A stretch of DNA of 9,435 nucleotides from Dehalococcoidia bacterium (lineage in GTDB: Bacteria; Chloroflexota; Dehalococcoidia; Dehalococcoidales; Fen-1064), in the NCBI GenBank assembly GCA_030691775.1, contig JAUYDN010000007.1, positions 1-9,435 on the forward strand. Reading direction: 5' to 3'. Positions 1 through 5,229 of this stretch are shown piece by piece. The notes below the pieces were generated by a model. That model was given only the letters and a program-made list of their open reading frames with translations, made no database searches and was not told the DNA's origin. The translations under genes and the position numbers were made by a program. Numbering within the stretch: position 1 is the first letter of the stretch; every line of letters begins with the position of its first letter.

Positions 1-23
1 CTGTCCGGGCTCATTCTCTGAAG

Positions 24-85
24 GGTGCCGCGACCACGCTACAAGATCGGTCTTCCTGACCCAGGGTGGTTCGGTCTGCGGCACC
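24..85. repeat. Inverted repeat bracketing a possibly structured 62-bp segment
   Basis: GGTGCCGC at 24-31 is the exact reverse complement of GCGGCACC at 78-85. Inside it lie weaker complementary pairs, GGTC/GACC at 49-52 and 58-61 and ACCAC/GTGGT at 33-37 and 66-70, so a branched RNA or cruciform is possible. I recognise no RNA family; I compared it by eye with SRP RNA and common riboswitch cores and found no convincing match. It lies downstream of the CoA ligase gene on the minus strand and could belong to its 3' untranslated region or to a neighbour outside the window. Confidence 0.35.
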
Positions 86-124
86 ACTCAAGATCCCATG
101 ATACCACCTGGTGCAACATACAAG

Positions 125-141
125 GGTGGGTGAAACCCACC
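125..141. repeat. GGTGGGT hairpin, dispersed-repeat type
   Basis: GGTGGGT (125-131), loop GAA, ACCCACC (135-141) form a perfect 7-bp hairpin. The same arm sequence recurs twice at 2373-2466, so this is probably a copy of a dispersed palindromic repeat. GTGGGTT/AACCCAC palindromes of this kind are common between genes in many bacteria. It lies 47 bp beyond the stop of the minus-strand CoA ligase gene and may help to end or protect that transcript, but no T-run follows it. Confidence 0.5.
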
Positions 142-173
142 AGAGGCATCTTAAGGCTCAAACTATAGTCTTC

Positions 174-198
174 TTAGATATTAGATATTAGATATTAG
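174..198. repeat. Heptamer tandem repeat TTAGATA x3.6
   Basis: TTAGATA occurs at 174-180, 181-187 and 188-194, followed by TTAG at 195-198. On the minus strand each unit contains TAA, and because the unit is 7 bp long the successive TAAs fall in different frames. The TAA at 188-190 is the stop of the CoA ligase gene; the neighbouring copies close the other two frames. The array is short and looks like a slippage product. Confidence 0.8.
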
Positions 199-1621
199 TG
201 TTTTCTTCCCCATACATTCTCCTTACCCTCCCGTATTCTGCCAGCGCATACATCGCCCGGGCACACTGCTCGGGGGTCTCGTAGGAGGGTATACCGGCAT
301 TCCTCACGATGCTTTGCACCACATCTCCGCCGCCACCCATCCGCCACCGCAGAGTCACCACCGGCTTGCCGTACTTTTTCGGTATCGCCGCCAGTATCTC
401 GGCGCCCTGAATCGCAGTCCGGGCAATCTCAGGTGTGACATACTCGGAGTAGCGCACACTGGGCAGGTTGCAGATGACGCCATCGATGTAATCTATCTGT
501 GCCAGGAAATCGGCGGCTTTAGCTTCATCCAGTGCGCTGCGGTTCCCGCCGGCAAAGTCCACCGGATTCGATGGCACGGGCGCGTGGGGAGGCAGTCCTT
601 TCTTTAACTGCATCCTGGTTTCCACGTCCAGTGCCGGTACTTTGAGACCCAGCATTTCGCAGGTATCCGAGACAACCACCCCCTGCCCCCCACTACCGAT
701 GATACCGACACGGTTACCGCGCGGGAGGGGCATATTTACCAGTGCCTCAGCCATATCAAAAATCTGGACAGTCTCCGGAGCGCGGATGATACCCACCTGT
801 TTGCACATCGCCTCAAAAACAGCGTCCGACCCGGCGATGGAGCTGGTGTGAGACATTGTGGCGCGGACCGCGGCTTCGGTCTTGCCGGCTTTGTAGATGA
901 TAATCGGTTTGTGTCGTATCACTTCCCGCGCCAGTTCAAAAAAGTGGCGCCCGTCTTTGAATCCCTCCATGTAAAACACGATGGCGGCGGTGTCATCATC
1001 CTCCGCCAGGTATTCAAGATAGTCGCCTGCTTTTAAATCAGCCTGGTTCCCGATGCTGATAAATTTACTCAGCCCGTATCCCTTGGTGCCGGCAATTTGC
1101 GCCAGCAAGCCGCCAAACGTGCCGCTCTGGGAAACGAATGCAATCTTCCCTCTGCGGGGGGCGACATCGAAGCACAGGCTCAGGTTAACAGCCGACGTAT
1201 AGATGCCCATTCCATTGGGACCGACAAACCTGATGCCCGCCTGCCGGGCGGTTCTCACCACCTCATCCTGAAGCGCTTGACCTTCCGCTCCCGTCTCGGC
1301 GAAACCGGCGGTAATCATCACCACACCCTTGATGCCTTTGACGCCGCAATCTGCCATCGCTTGTGGGGCTAAAGCGGCAGGGACGACGATAACTGCTAAG
1401 TCCACTTCGCCGGGAATATCGCGCACGTTCTTGAACGCCGGCAGGCCGCTGATTTGTTTTTCGTTCGGGTTCACGGGATAAATAGCGCCGCGATAACCAG
1501 TGGTCAGGGGATTGTGCATCATGCGGTGACCCCATTTGCCGGGGGTATTAGATGCCCCGATAACAGCCATCGACCTCGCTTTAAAGATGCGGTCGAGCTG
1601 TTTCACTATCTCCTTTGTCAT
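188..1621 (-). CDS. Acyl-CoA synthetase (NDP-forming), alpha-type subunit
   Basis: Probable alpha subunit of an ADP-forming acetyl/acyl-CoA synthetase, which makes ATP from an acyl-CoA while releasing the acid and CoA, or runs in reverse. The 477 residues match a stand-alone alpha chain. Residues about 10-140 form the Rossmann CoA-binding domain, with GASNTPGKWG at 22-31 and GPNGMGI at 134-140. Residues about 155-290 form the first succinyl-CoA-ligase-like domain, with SQSGTFG at 164-170. Residues about 300-465 form the second such domain, with NPVDF at 352-356. The phosphorylatable histidine is H258 in SHTSSIAGSD, where the family usually has SHTG; E219 in MEG fits the partner glutamate. No ATP-grasp beta part is fused or adjacent, so the partner must be elsewhere. 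The ATG at 1621 is supported by AAGGAG five bases upstream. It is divergent from a MarR gene, which probably regulates it. The family call is firm; the substrate is unknown. Confidence 0.88.
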   Translation of the reverse strand: MTKEIVKQLDRIFKARSMAVIGASNTPGKWGHRMMHNPLTTGYRGAIYPVNPNEKQISGLPAFKNVRDIPGEVDLAVIVVPAALAPQAMADCGVKGIKGVVMITAGFAETGAEGQALQDEVVRTARQAGIRFVGPNGMGIYTSAVNLSLCFDVAPRRGKIAFVSQSGTFGGLLAQIAGTKGYGLSKFISIGNQADLKAGDYLEYLAEDDDTAAIVFYMEGFKDGRHFFELAREVIRHKPIIIYKAGKTEAAVRATMSHTSSIAGSDAVFEAMCKQVGIIRAPETVQIFDMAEALVNMPLPRGNRVGIIGSGGQGVVVSDTCEMLGLKVPALDVETRMQLKKGLPPHAPVPSNPVDFAGGNRSALDEAKAADFLAQIDYIDGVICNLPSVRYSEYVTPEIARTAIQGAEILAAIPKKYGKPVVTLRWRMGGGGDVVQSIVRNAGIPSYETPEQCARAMYALAEYGRVRRMYGEENTNI

Positions 1622-1670
1622 CGATGCTCCTTCTTTTTACGCACCCTCAGTTTTCCGCCACCAGATTGTA

Positions 1671-1683
1671 ATTATAGTATAAT
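1671..1683. promoter_or_regulatory. Perfect palindrome, candidate MarR operator with divergent promoter elements
   Basis: ATTATA-G-TATAAT is a 13-bp perfect palindrome midway in the 108-bp gap between the divergent CoA ligase and MarR genes. Each arm reads as a consensus -10 box (TATAAT) on one strand, though neither has a good -35 at the usual distance. An alternative promoter for the MarR gene is TTGTAA (1666-1671), 17 bp, TAAACT (1689-1694), which would put the palindrome in the spacer, a typical repressor position. MarR proteins usually bind such short dyads in the shared promoter and control themselves and the divergent gene. The palindrome is seen; the operator role is inferred. Confidence 0.5.
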
Positions 1684-1729
1684 GGTTTTAAACTACCGGA
1701 GATAATAATCGATATCGGGCTGGTGCAAC

Positions 1730-2263
1730 ATGAAAGAAATAAAAAAACTGCCACAGGAACCACGCCAGAAAGTCTGGATACTCTTCCGTCACACGAACGA
1801 CCTGATATCCAAGTACTTTGACGACACCCTCACAGAAGAAAAAGGCATATCTTACCAGCAGTTCATGGTCCTTCTTGCCATGGCGTTGACCGGGTGTAAC
1901 GCTACCGCAACCGTGCTCTCAGACCAGCTGGACCGAAATCCTAACACGTTGAGTACTATTCTCGACCGGATGCAAAAAAACGGGTTGGTGAAGAAGCTCC
2001 GGGACATCCCCGACCGGCGAAACGTGCGTGTGGTTATGACCGCTAAGGGGAAAGCCAGGTTCGGCGAAGGGCTCAAGGTCAGCGTGGGAATCATCAAAAA
2101 ACTCACCGCGGCTTTCACGGATGATGAACTCGAAACGTTTGCGTCGCTCATCAGCAAGCTGGAGAAGGCAACCAGTGATGAAATGGCAAGGCAGAACAAC
2201 GCCATAGGGAATAAGCCAAAGAGTCCGGTTAAGAAGGTAAAAACGGCTGGCGTCGGACAGTAA
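1730..2263 (+). CDS. MarR family transcriptional regulator
   Basis: A 177-residue winged-helix repressor-type protein. Residues about 12-50 form the N-terminal dimerisation helices. The helix-turn-helix spans about 57-88, with the recognition helix around NTLSTILDRMQKNGL (72-86). The wing at about 89-108 carries the typical pattern D-x-R-x-x-x-x-x-x-T-x-x-G, here DRRNVRVVMTAKG at 95-107. Residues about 115-155 form the C-terminal dimerisation helix. A lysine-rich tail at 161-173 makes it longer than the usual 140-150 residues. The ATG has no clear Shine-Dalgarno sequence; it is chosen because homology begins soon after it and no better in-frame start is seen. It is transcribed away from the CoA ligase gene across a gap with a perfect palindrome, so it probably regulates that gene and itself. 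MarR ligands are often aromatic or acyl-CoA compounds; the ligand here cannot be told. Confidence 0.88.
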   Translation: MKEIKKLPQEPRQKVWILFRHTNDLISKYFDDTLTEEKGISYQQFMVLLAMALTGCNATATVLSDQLDRNPNTLSTILDRMQKNGLVKKLRDIPDRRNVRVVMTAKGKARFGEGLKVSVGIIKKLTAAFTDDELETFASLISKLEKATSDEMARQNNAIGNKPKSPVKKVKTAGVGQ

Positions 2264-2308
2264 TTGCGCTAATACGAACGCACAAAGTTGTGTTGAATGG
2301 CAGGGGTC

Positions 2309-2328
2309 TGAGGGGTTGCGCCCCCTCA
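2309..2328. repeat. Hairpin TGAGGGG/CCCCTCA
   Basis: TGAGGGG (2309-2315), loop TTGCGC, CCCCTCA (2322-2328) form a perfect 7-bp GC-rich stem 45 bp after the MarR stop codon. It is a candidate factor-dependent or weak terminator for the MarR transcript; the bases after it (AGAAAGTC) are not a T-run, so an intrinsic terminator is not supported. Confidence 0.45.
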
Positions 2329-2372
2329 AGAAAGTCAATTCCGTTCCCCGCTGGGAAGGGATAAAGAACTTG

Positions 2373-2409
2373 GGTGGGTAAGAGCTGGAATAACCAGCGG
2401 AAACCCACC
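2373..2409. repeat. Nested GGTGGGT palindrome
   Basis: The outer arms GGTGGGT (2373-2379) and ACCCACC (2403-2409) enclose an inner hairpin GCTGG (2384-2388)/CCAGC (2394-2398). The outer arms equal those at 125-141 and resemble those at 2427-2466, so these belong to one repeat family. Confidence 0.6.
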
Positions 2410-2426
2410 TGTAAGGCTTCGTTTTC

Positions 2427-2466
2427 GGTGGGTTACGCCACCGATAAATCGGATGACTAACCCACC
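2427..2466. repeat. GGTGGGTTA/TAACCCACC palindrome
   Basis: The outer arms GGTGGGTTA (2427-2435) and TAACCCACC (2458-2466) match perfectly over 9 bp. They enclose an inner hairpin CCGAT (2441-2445)/ATCGG (2448-2452). It is the second copy within 100 bp of the same arm sequence, separated from the first by 17 bp. Confidence 0.65.
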
Positions 2467-2517
2467 CTACAACTGCTTGCTGCTTGCCCGGCAGACAACG
2501 CGGTAGGAGATACGTGG

Positions 2518-2563
2518 ATTCTCCGCTCCCGTATCGGAGTACGGGACAGGCTTCGCGGAGAAT
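2518..2563. repeat. Nested palindromic repeat, ATTCTCCGC arms with CCCGTA/TACGGG core
   Basis: The outer arms ATTCTCCGC (2518-2526) and GCGGAGAAT (2555-2563) enclose an inner stem TCCCGTA (2527-2533)/TACGGGA (2540-2546). The inner core CCCGTATCGgaGTACGGG is nearly the same as the core of the element at 4902-4960, although the outer arms differ. The flank AATGACA just after the right arm is also typical of these elements and recurs at 4843 and 6903. Confidence 0.7.
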
Positions 2564-2631
2564 GACAAATGTGTAAGCAATCCTGTCAGCTATCACGCAA
2601 CATTGTTTAAGTCGTTTGTATTTGTTGAAAT

Positions 2632-3615
2632 TTATGCCTTCGGTTTCTTTATCTCCAATACTGCCTTAATCAATGCCTCTTCTGAAGGCATCCAGAACTT
2701 TTCCAGCACCGGGCTGAACGGGATCGGTGTATCCGGTGCACAGACCCGCTTGATAGGCGCGTCCAAGTAATCGAAAGCTTCTTCTGCAATAATTGCCGCC
2801 ACCTCCCCCGCCCAGCTTCCCGTCTTCGGCTCCTCGTCCATAATCACCAGCCTTCCGGTCTTTTTCACTGATTGGATTATCGTCTCTTTATCCAGCGGCT
2901 TGACGGTGCGGGGGTCGATGACCTCGATGCTGATTCCCTGCTCCTCCAGTTTCTTCGCGGCGTTCAGGGCGCGGTGTACCATCAGGGCTAAAGCCACCAC
3001 CGTCACGTCTTTACCTTCGCGTTTGGTGTCTGCCTGCCCCAGCGGGATGGTGTACTCTTCCTCCGGGATTTGTCCCTTCATGCCTCCGAGCATTTTATGG
3101 GTGAGGAAAGCCACCGGATTGTCATCCCTGATTGCCGTCTTGAGCAGGCCTTTAGCATCGTAAGGGGTAGCCGGTGCGACAATCTTGAGACTCTGGATAT
3201 TCATCAGCCAGCCGTAGAGACTCTTGGAGTGCTGAGCGGCGGCGGCAGCGCCGGCACCGGTGACGGCAATAATCGTCAGCGGCAGTTTTATCTTCCCACC
3301 GAACATGTAGCGCATCTGCAGCTGGTTGAGCAGTTCGTCCCCGGAAACACCGAGGAAATCGACGAACATCATTGCCGCGATGGGGCGTAAACCGGTTGCC
3401 GCCGCACCGATTGCCCCACCGAGTATTGCCGTCTCGGAGATAGGCGTCTCGCGGATGCGTTTGGTGCCGTATTTCTCCGCCAGCCCGTGGAACTGCCCGA
3501 ACGGTCCACCCCAGTGCTCCCCGATGTCCTCGCCCATGATAAACACGGATGGGTCACGCGCCATTTCCTCATCGAGGGCTTCGCTAATTGCCTGGTTATA
3601 CCTCAGTTCTTTCAC
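2632..3615 (-). CDS. acoB: Acetoin dehydrogenase-like E1 component, beta subunit
   Basis: Beta subunit of a thiamine-diphosphate E1 of the 2-oxo acid/acetoin dehydrogenase family; with the alpha chain it decarboxylates or cleaves the substrate and hands the acyl group to a lipoyl E2. It has 327 residues, the usual length. The transketolase-type pyrimidine-binding domain covers about 4-180, with GED (28-30), the cofactor-activating E61 in RIRETPISE, MFVDFLGV (83-90), RYMFGGK (102-108), and QHSKSLYGW (128-136) with its active-site histidine H129. The C-terminal domain (about 195-320) has EVIDPRTVKPLD (231-242) and PFSPVLE (299-305). RYMFGGK, QHSxSLY and the DDNPV-HK-MKG stretch fit AcoB better than pyruvate dehydrogenase beta. 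The start is GTG with AGGAG seven bases upstream, lying in the 12-bp gap after acoA, so the two are co-translated. No E2 or E3 follows. Confidence 0.88.
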   Translation of the reverse strand: MKELRYNQAISEALDEEMARDPSVFIMGEDIGEHWGGPFGQFHGLAEKYGTKRIRETPISETAILGGAIGAAATGLRPIAAMMFVDFLGVSGDELLNQLQMRYMFGGKIKLPLTIIAVTGAGAAAAAQHSKSLYGWLMNIQSLKIVAPATPYDAKGLLKTAIRDDNPVAFLTHKMLGGMKGQIPEEEYTIPLGQADTKREGKDVTVVALALMVHRALNAAKKLEEQGISIEVIDPRTVKPLDKETIIQSVKKTGRLVIMDEEPKTGSWAGEVAAIIAEEAFDYLDAPIKRVCAPDTPIPFSPVLEKFWMPSEEALIKAVLEIKKPKA

Positions 3616-3622
3616 TGTCTAT

Positions 3623-3627
3623 CTCCT
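3623..3627 (-). promoter_or_regulatory. Ribosome binding site of acoB, deciding a GTG start
   Basis: AGGAG (minus strand) directly follows the acoA stop codon TAA (3628-3630) and stands 7 bases before GTG at 3613-3615. This supports the GTG start and suggests translational coupling of the two E1 subunits. Confidence 0.8.
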
Positions 3628-4587
3628 TTACGCGTAAACATCCTCGAGGGTTTCTTCCGGGGCGGGGAGCGGGCTTTCCCGCGCGAATTTCACAGCGTTC
3701 TCGATTTCATCTGCAATCATCTGGTGGATTCTCTCTGCATCCGCTTGTGTGAATACGCCCGTCTCGATGAGCTTTTTGCGGAATGCCGGAACCGGGTCTT
3801 TCTTTTTCCACGCCTCTGCCTCTTCCTTCGGCTTATAAGTCTGGCGGTCGCCCTCAAAATGACCGTGCCAGCGGTAGGTCTTACACTCCACCAGGGTAGG
3901 GCCTTTACCCTGCCTCGCCCTGGATATTGCCTCATGAATGGCTTCATAAACGGCGGTCACGTCGTTCCCGTCCACGGTTACATCGGGGATGCCATAGGCG
4001 GTTGCCCTGTCCGCCAGGTTAGTGACCCTGGCGGTATCGGTAATCCGGGTCTTTTCCGCATAGAGGTTGTTTTCGATAACATACACCACGGGCAGGTTCC
4101 AGCATGCCGCCATATTCACGCCTTCATGGAAGGTGCCGCGGTTGCTGGCGCCATCCCCGAGGAAACAGACCACCGCCTGGTTCGTGCCGCGCATTTGTGC
4201 GGAGAGTGCCGCGCCCCCGGCGATGTTTATGCCCCCGCCCACAATCCCGTTCGCGCCCAGTATGCCCAGCTCCGTATCGGCGATATGCATCGAGCCACCT
4301 TTGCCGCGGCAATAGCCTGTACGCCGGCCGTAAAGCTCCGCCATCATCAGGTCGGTCCTGCCGCCCTTGGCGATAAGGTGTCCGTGACCGCGGTGGGTGC
4401 TGGTGATGTAATCGTCTTTGCGGAGATTGGCGCAGACGCCAGTCGCCACCGCTTCCTCTCCGGTGTAGATATGAACAAAGCCGGGGATATTTCCGGCGGC
4501 GAACTCCTTGGAGACCCGTTCTTCGAACTCCCTTATGCGGACCATTGTCCGGTACATCTCGATGAGTTTTTCTTTTTCAATATGCAT
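3628..4587 (-). CDS. acoA: Acetoin dehydrogenase-like E1 component, alpha subunit
   Basis: Alpha subunit of the thiamine-diphosphate E1 enzyme, partner of the beta chain encoded 12 bp downstream; cytoplasmic. It has 319 residues, the normal length. The diphosphate-binding motif runs from GDG (144-146) to NN (173-174). STHRGHGH (63-70), GKGGSMH (95-101) and GANGIVGGGIN (111-121) are substrate and cofactor loops. GANGIVGGG and the WHGHFEGD stretch (240-247) are typical of acetoin dehydrogenase AcoA rather than of pyruvate or branched-chain E1, which usually have a phosphorylation-loop variant there. The ATG at 4587 has GGAGG six bases upstream and a promoter just beyond. Substrate could still be another 2-oxo acid or acetoin-like ketone. 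E2 (lipoyl acyltransferase) and E3 genes are absent here; downstream of acoB the strand changes, so the operon is only these two genes. Confidence 0.9.
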   Translation of the reverse strand: MHIEKEKLIEMYRTMVRIREFEERVSKEFAAGNIPGFVHIYTGEEAVATGVCANLRKDDYITSTHRGHGHLIAKGGRTDLMMAELYGRRTGYCRGKGGSMHIADTELGILGANGIVGGGINIAGGAALSAQMRGTNQAVVCFLGDGASNRGTFHEGVNMAACWNLPVVYVIENNLYAEKTRITDTARVTNLADRATAYGIPDVTVDGNDVTAVYEAIHEAISRARQGKGPTLVECKTYRWHGHFEGDRQTYKPKEEAEAWKKKDPVPAFRKKLIETGVFTQADAERIHQMIADEIENAVKFARESPLPAPEETLEDVYA

Positions 4588-4618
4588 CAGCTACCTCCCG
4601 TGTCGTTATGACAGGACG

Positions 4619-4647
4619 AATGTAACACCAACCGCGGAGGCTGTCAA
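4619..4647 (-). promoter_or_regulatory. Sigma70-type promoter of acoAB
   Basis: On the minus strand TTGACA (4647-4642, perfect -35) is followed after 17 bp by TACATT (4624-4619, -10). The predicted start is near 4612, giving a leader of about 25 bases that contains the acoA Shine-Dalgarno sequence. No operator is obvious. Confidence 0.7.
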
Positions 4648-4821
4648 CCCTGAGGAAACGTCAAAAACCCAGAAAATTCCCCATAGCGTGCGACGCTACC
4701 CACGAAAGATGAAAATATCAGTCGTGGAGGGTTCAATAAGCAAACTGACCGCTCACCTTGCATCGAGGCGTCTAAGAGGGACGCAATCTTAACAATCTGA
4801 GGTTGTCCGATAATTTCCTGG

Positions 4822-4844
4822 ATTGTCGGGTCAAGCCCGACAAT
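4822..4844. repeat. Hairpin ATTGTCGGG/CCCGACAAT
   Basis: ATTGTCGGG (4822-4830), loop TCAAG, CCCGACAAT (4836-4844) form a perfect 9-bp stem flanked by TGG on the left and GACA on the right. The flanks TGGATT and AATGACA match those of the other elements here, so this is another variant of the same dispersed family with different arms. Confidence 0.65.
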
Positions 4845-4854
4845 GACAAACAGA

Positions 4855-4890
4855 GATGTTGGATTCCAGCGAAAGCTGGAATCCAACATC
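4855..4890. repeat. 16-bp perfect hairpin with GAAA tetraloop
   Basis: GATGTTGGATTCCAGC (4855-4870), loop GAAA, and the exact reverse complement (4875-4890) form the longest perfect stem in the window, closed by a GNRA loop. It lies 10 bp after the preceding repeat. The inner part ATTCCAGC/GCTGGAAT is the common dispersed palindrome; the extra outer bases extend it. Confidence 0.8.
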
Positions 4891-4901
4891 CACAAATTGT
4901 C

Positions 4902-4960
4902 ATACCAGCCCCGTATCGTGGTACGGGTTCACCGTGAACGGGGTAAACTCCGGCTGGTAT
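4902..4960. repeat. Nested palindromic repeat, ATACCAGCC arms with CCCGTA/TACGGG core
   Basis: The outer arms ATACCAGCC (4902-4910) and GGCTGGTAT (4952-4960) enclose two inner hairpins, CCCGTA/TACGGG (4910-4915 and 4922-4927) and GTTCA/TGAAC (4927-4931 and 4935-4939). The result could fold as a three-way junction. The first inner hairpin is shared with the element at 2518-2563, and the outer arms with the element at 6846-6865. ACGGG occurs on both sides of TTCACCGTGA, which hints at an internal duplication. Confidence 0.7.
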
Positions 4961-4998
4961 CCATATGTGAAAAATGCTCTATAATAGCAAAAATCATT

Positions 4999-5037
4999 TT
5001 CAGACAGCCTCAAAAGGGATGGGGCGTTGTGTCTGAA
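4999..5037. repeat. Inverted repeat TTCAGACA/TGTCTGAA
   Basis: TTCAGACA (4999-5006) and TGTCTGAA (5030-5037) are perfect complements over 8 bp. Between them GCCTC (5007-5011) can pair with GGGGC (5021-5025). A TATAAT lies at 4980-4985 just upstream but has no good -35, so a transcript starting there is not established. Function unknown. Confidence 0.45.
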
Positions 5038-5173
5038 CCGGTTATGCTATGTCGGAATGACGTAGCTATTTGCACTATCGCTCCAGCCGGGAATGATAAG
5101 GGGATTTGTTATTCGTTTTCCTCTGTTCACCAGGTGATTCAAAATACATTAACTGATGTGGAAATGATTATCC

Positions 5174-5202
5174 TTGACGTGAGGTTTGAACTCGTATATC
5201 TT
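5174..5202 (+). promoter_or_regulatory. Sigma70-type promoter of the sulfatase gene
   Basis: TTGACG (5174-5179), a 17-bp spacer and TATCTT (5197-5202) stand just upstream of the sulfatase. The start would fall near 5209, leaving a leader of about 20 bases with GGAGG (5219-5223) six bases before the ATG. This supports the start at 5230. Confidence 0.6.
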
Positions 5203-5229
5203 GTGGATAACAAATGGCGGAGGCATAAG

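Larger units (their letters stand above)
2264..2631. other. Hairpin-rich gap between convergent genes
   Basis: No coding sequence is supported in these 368 bp. An antisense open frame that crosses it and the MarR gene shows no family features. The MarR gene (+) and acoB (-) point at each other here, so both transcripts end in this gap. It holds four strong dyads, at 2309-2328, 2373-2409, 2427-2466 and 2518-2563, none followed by a clear T-run. They look like dispersed repeats that may double as bidirectional RNA 3' ends. Confidence 0.7.
4648..5173. other. Repeat-rich gap between divergent acoAB and sulfatase genes
   Basis: No gene is supported. The sulfatase reading frame happens to stay open back to 4843, but that stretch consists of palindromic repeats and precedes the real start. 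Besides the elements listed separately there are small dyads at 4684-4698 (TAGCGT/ACGCTA, loop GCG), 4700-4727 (CCACGA/TCGTGG) and 4768-4784 (GCGTC/GACGC). Stretches such as GGAATGAC at 5055 and GGGAATGA at 5090 look like worn repeat ends. Confidence 0.65.

Noticed and set aside
108..1731. 12-bp direct repeat CTGGTGCAACAT at 108-119 and 1720-1731 flanking the CoA ligase gene
   Set aside because: A few 12-bp matches are expected by chance in a window of this size, and one copy overlaps the MarR start codon with no other sign of mobility.
2309..2466. CRISPR array
   Set aside because: The repeats here are palindromic, unequal in spacing and few; there are no regular repeat-spacer units and no cas genes.
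1919..2596. Minus-strand open frame of 225 codons over the MarR gene and the repeats
   Set aside because: It crosses a clear MarR gene and several palindromes and shows no family features.
3487..4611. Long plus-strand open frame of 374 codons over the E1 genes
   Set aside because: It lies antisense across both acoA and acoB, has no recognisable domain, and is explained as a shadow of codon bias.
4843..5229. In-frame upstream extension of the sulfatase by 129 codons
   Set aside because: It is made of palindromic repeats and promoter sequence, and GGAGG with correct spacing marks the ATG at 5230, where family similarity begins.
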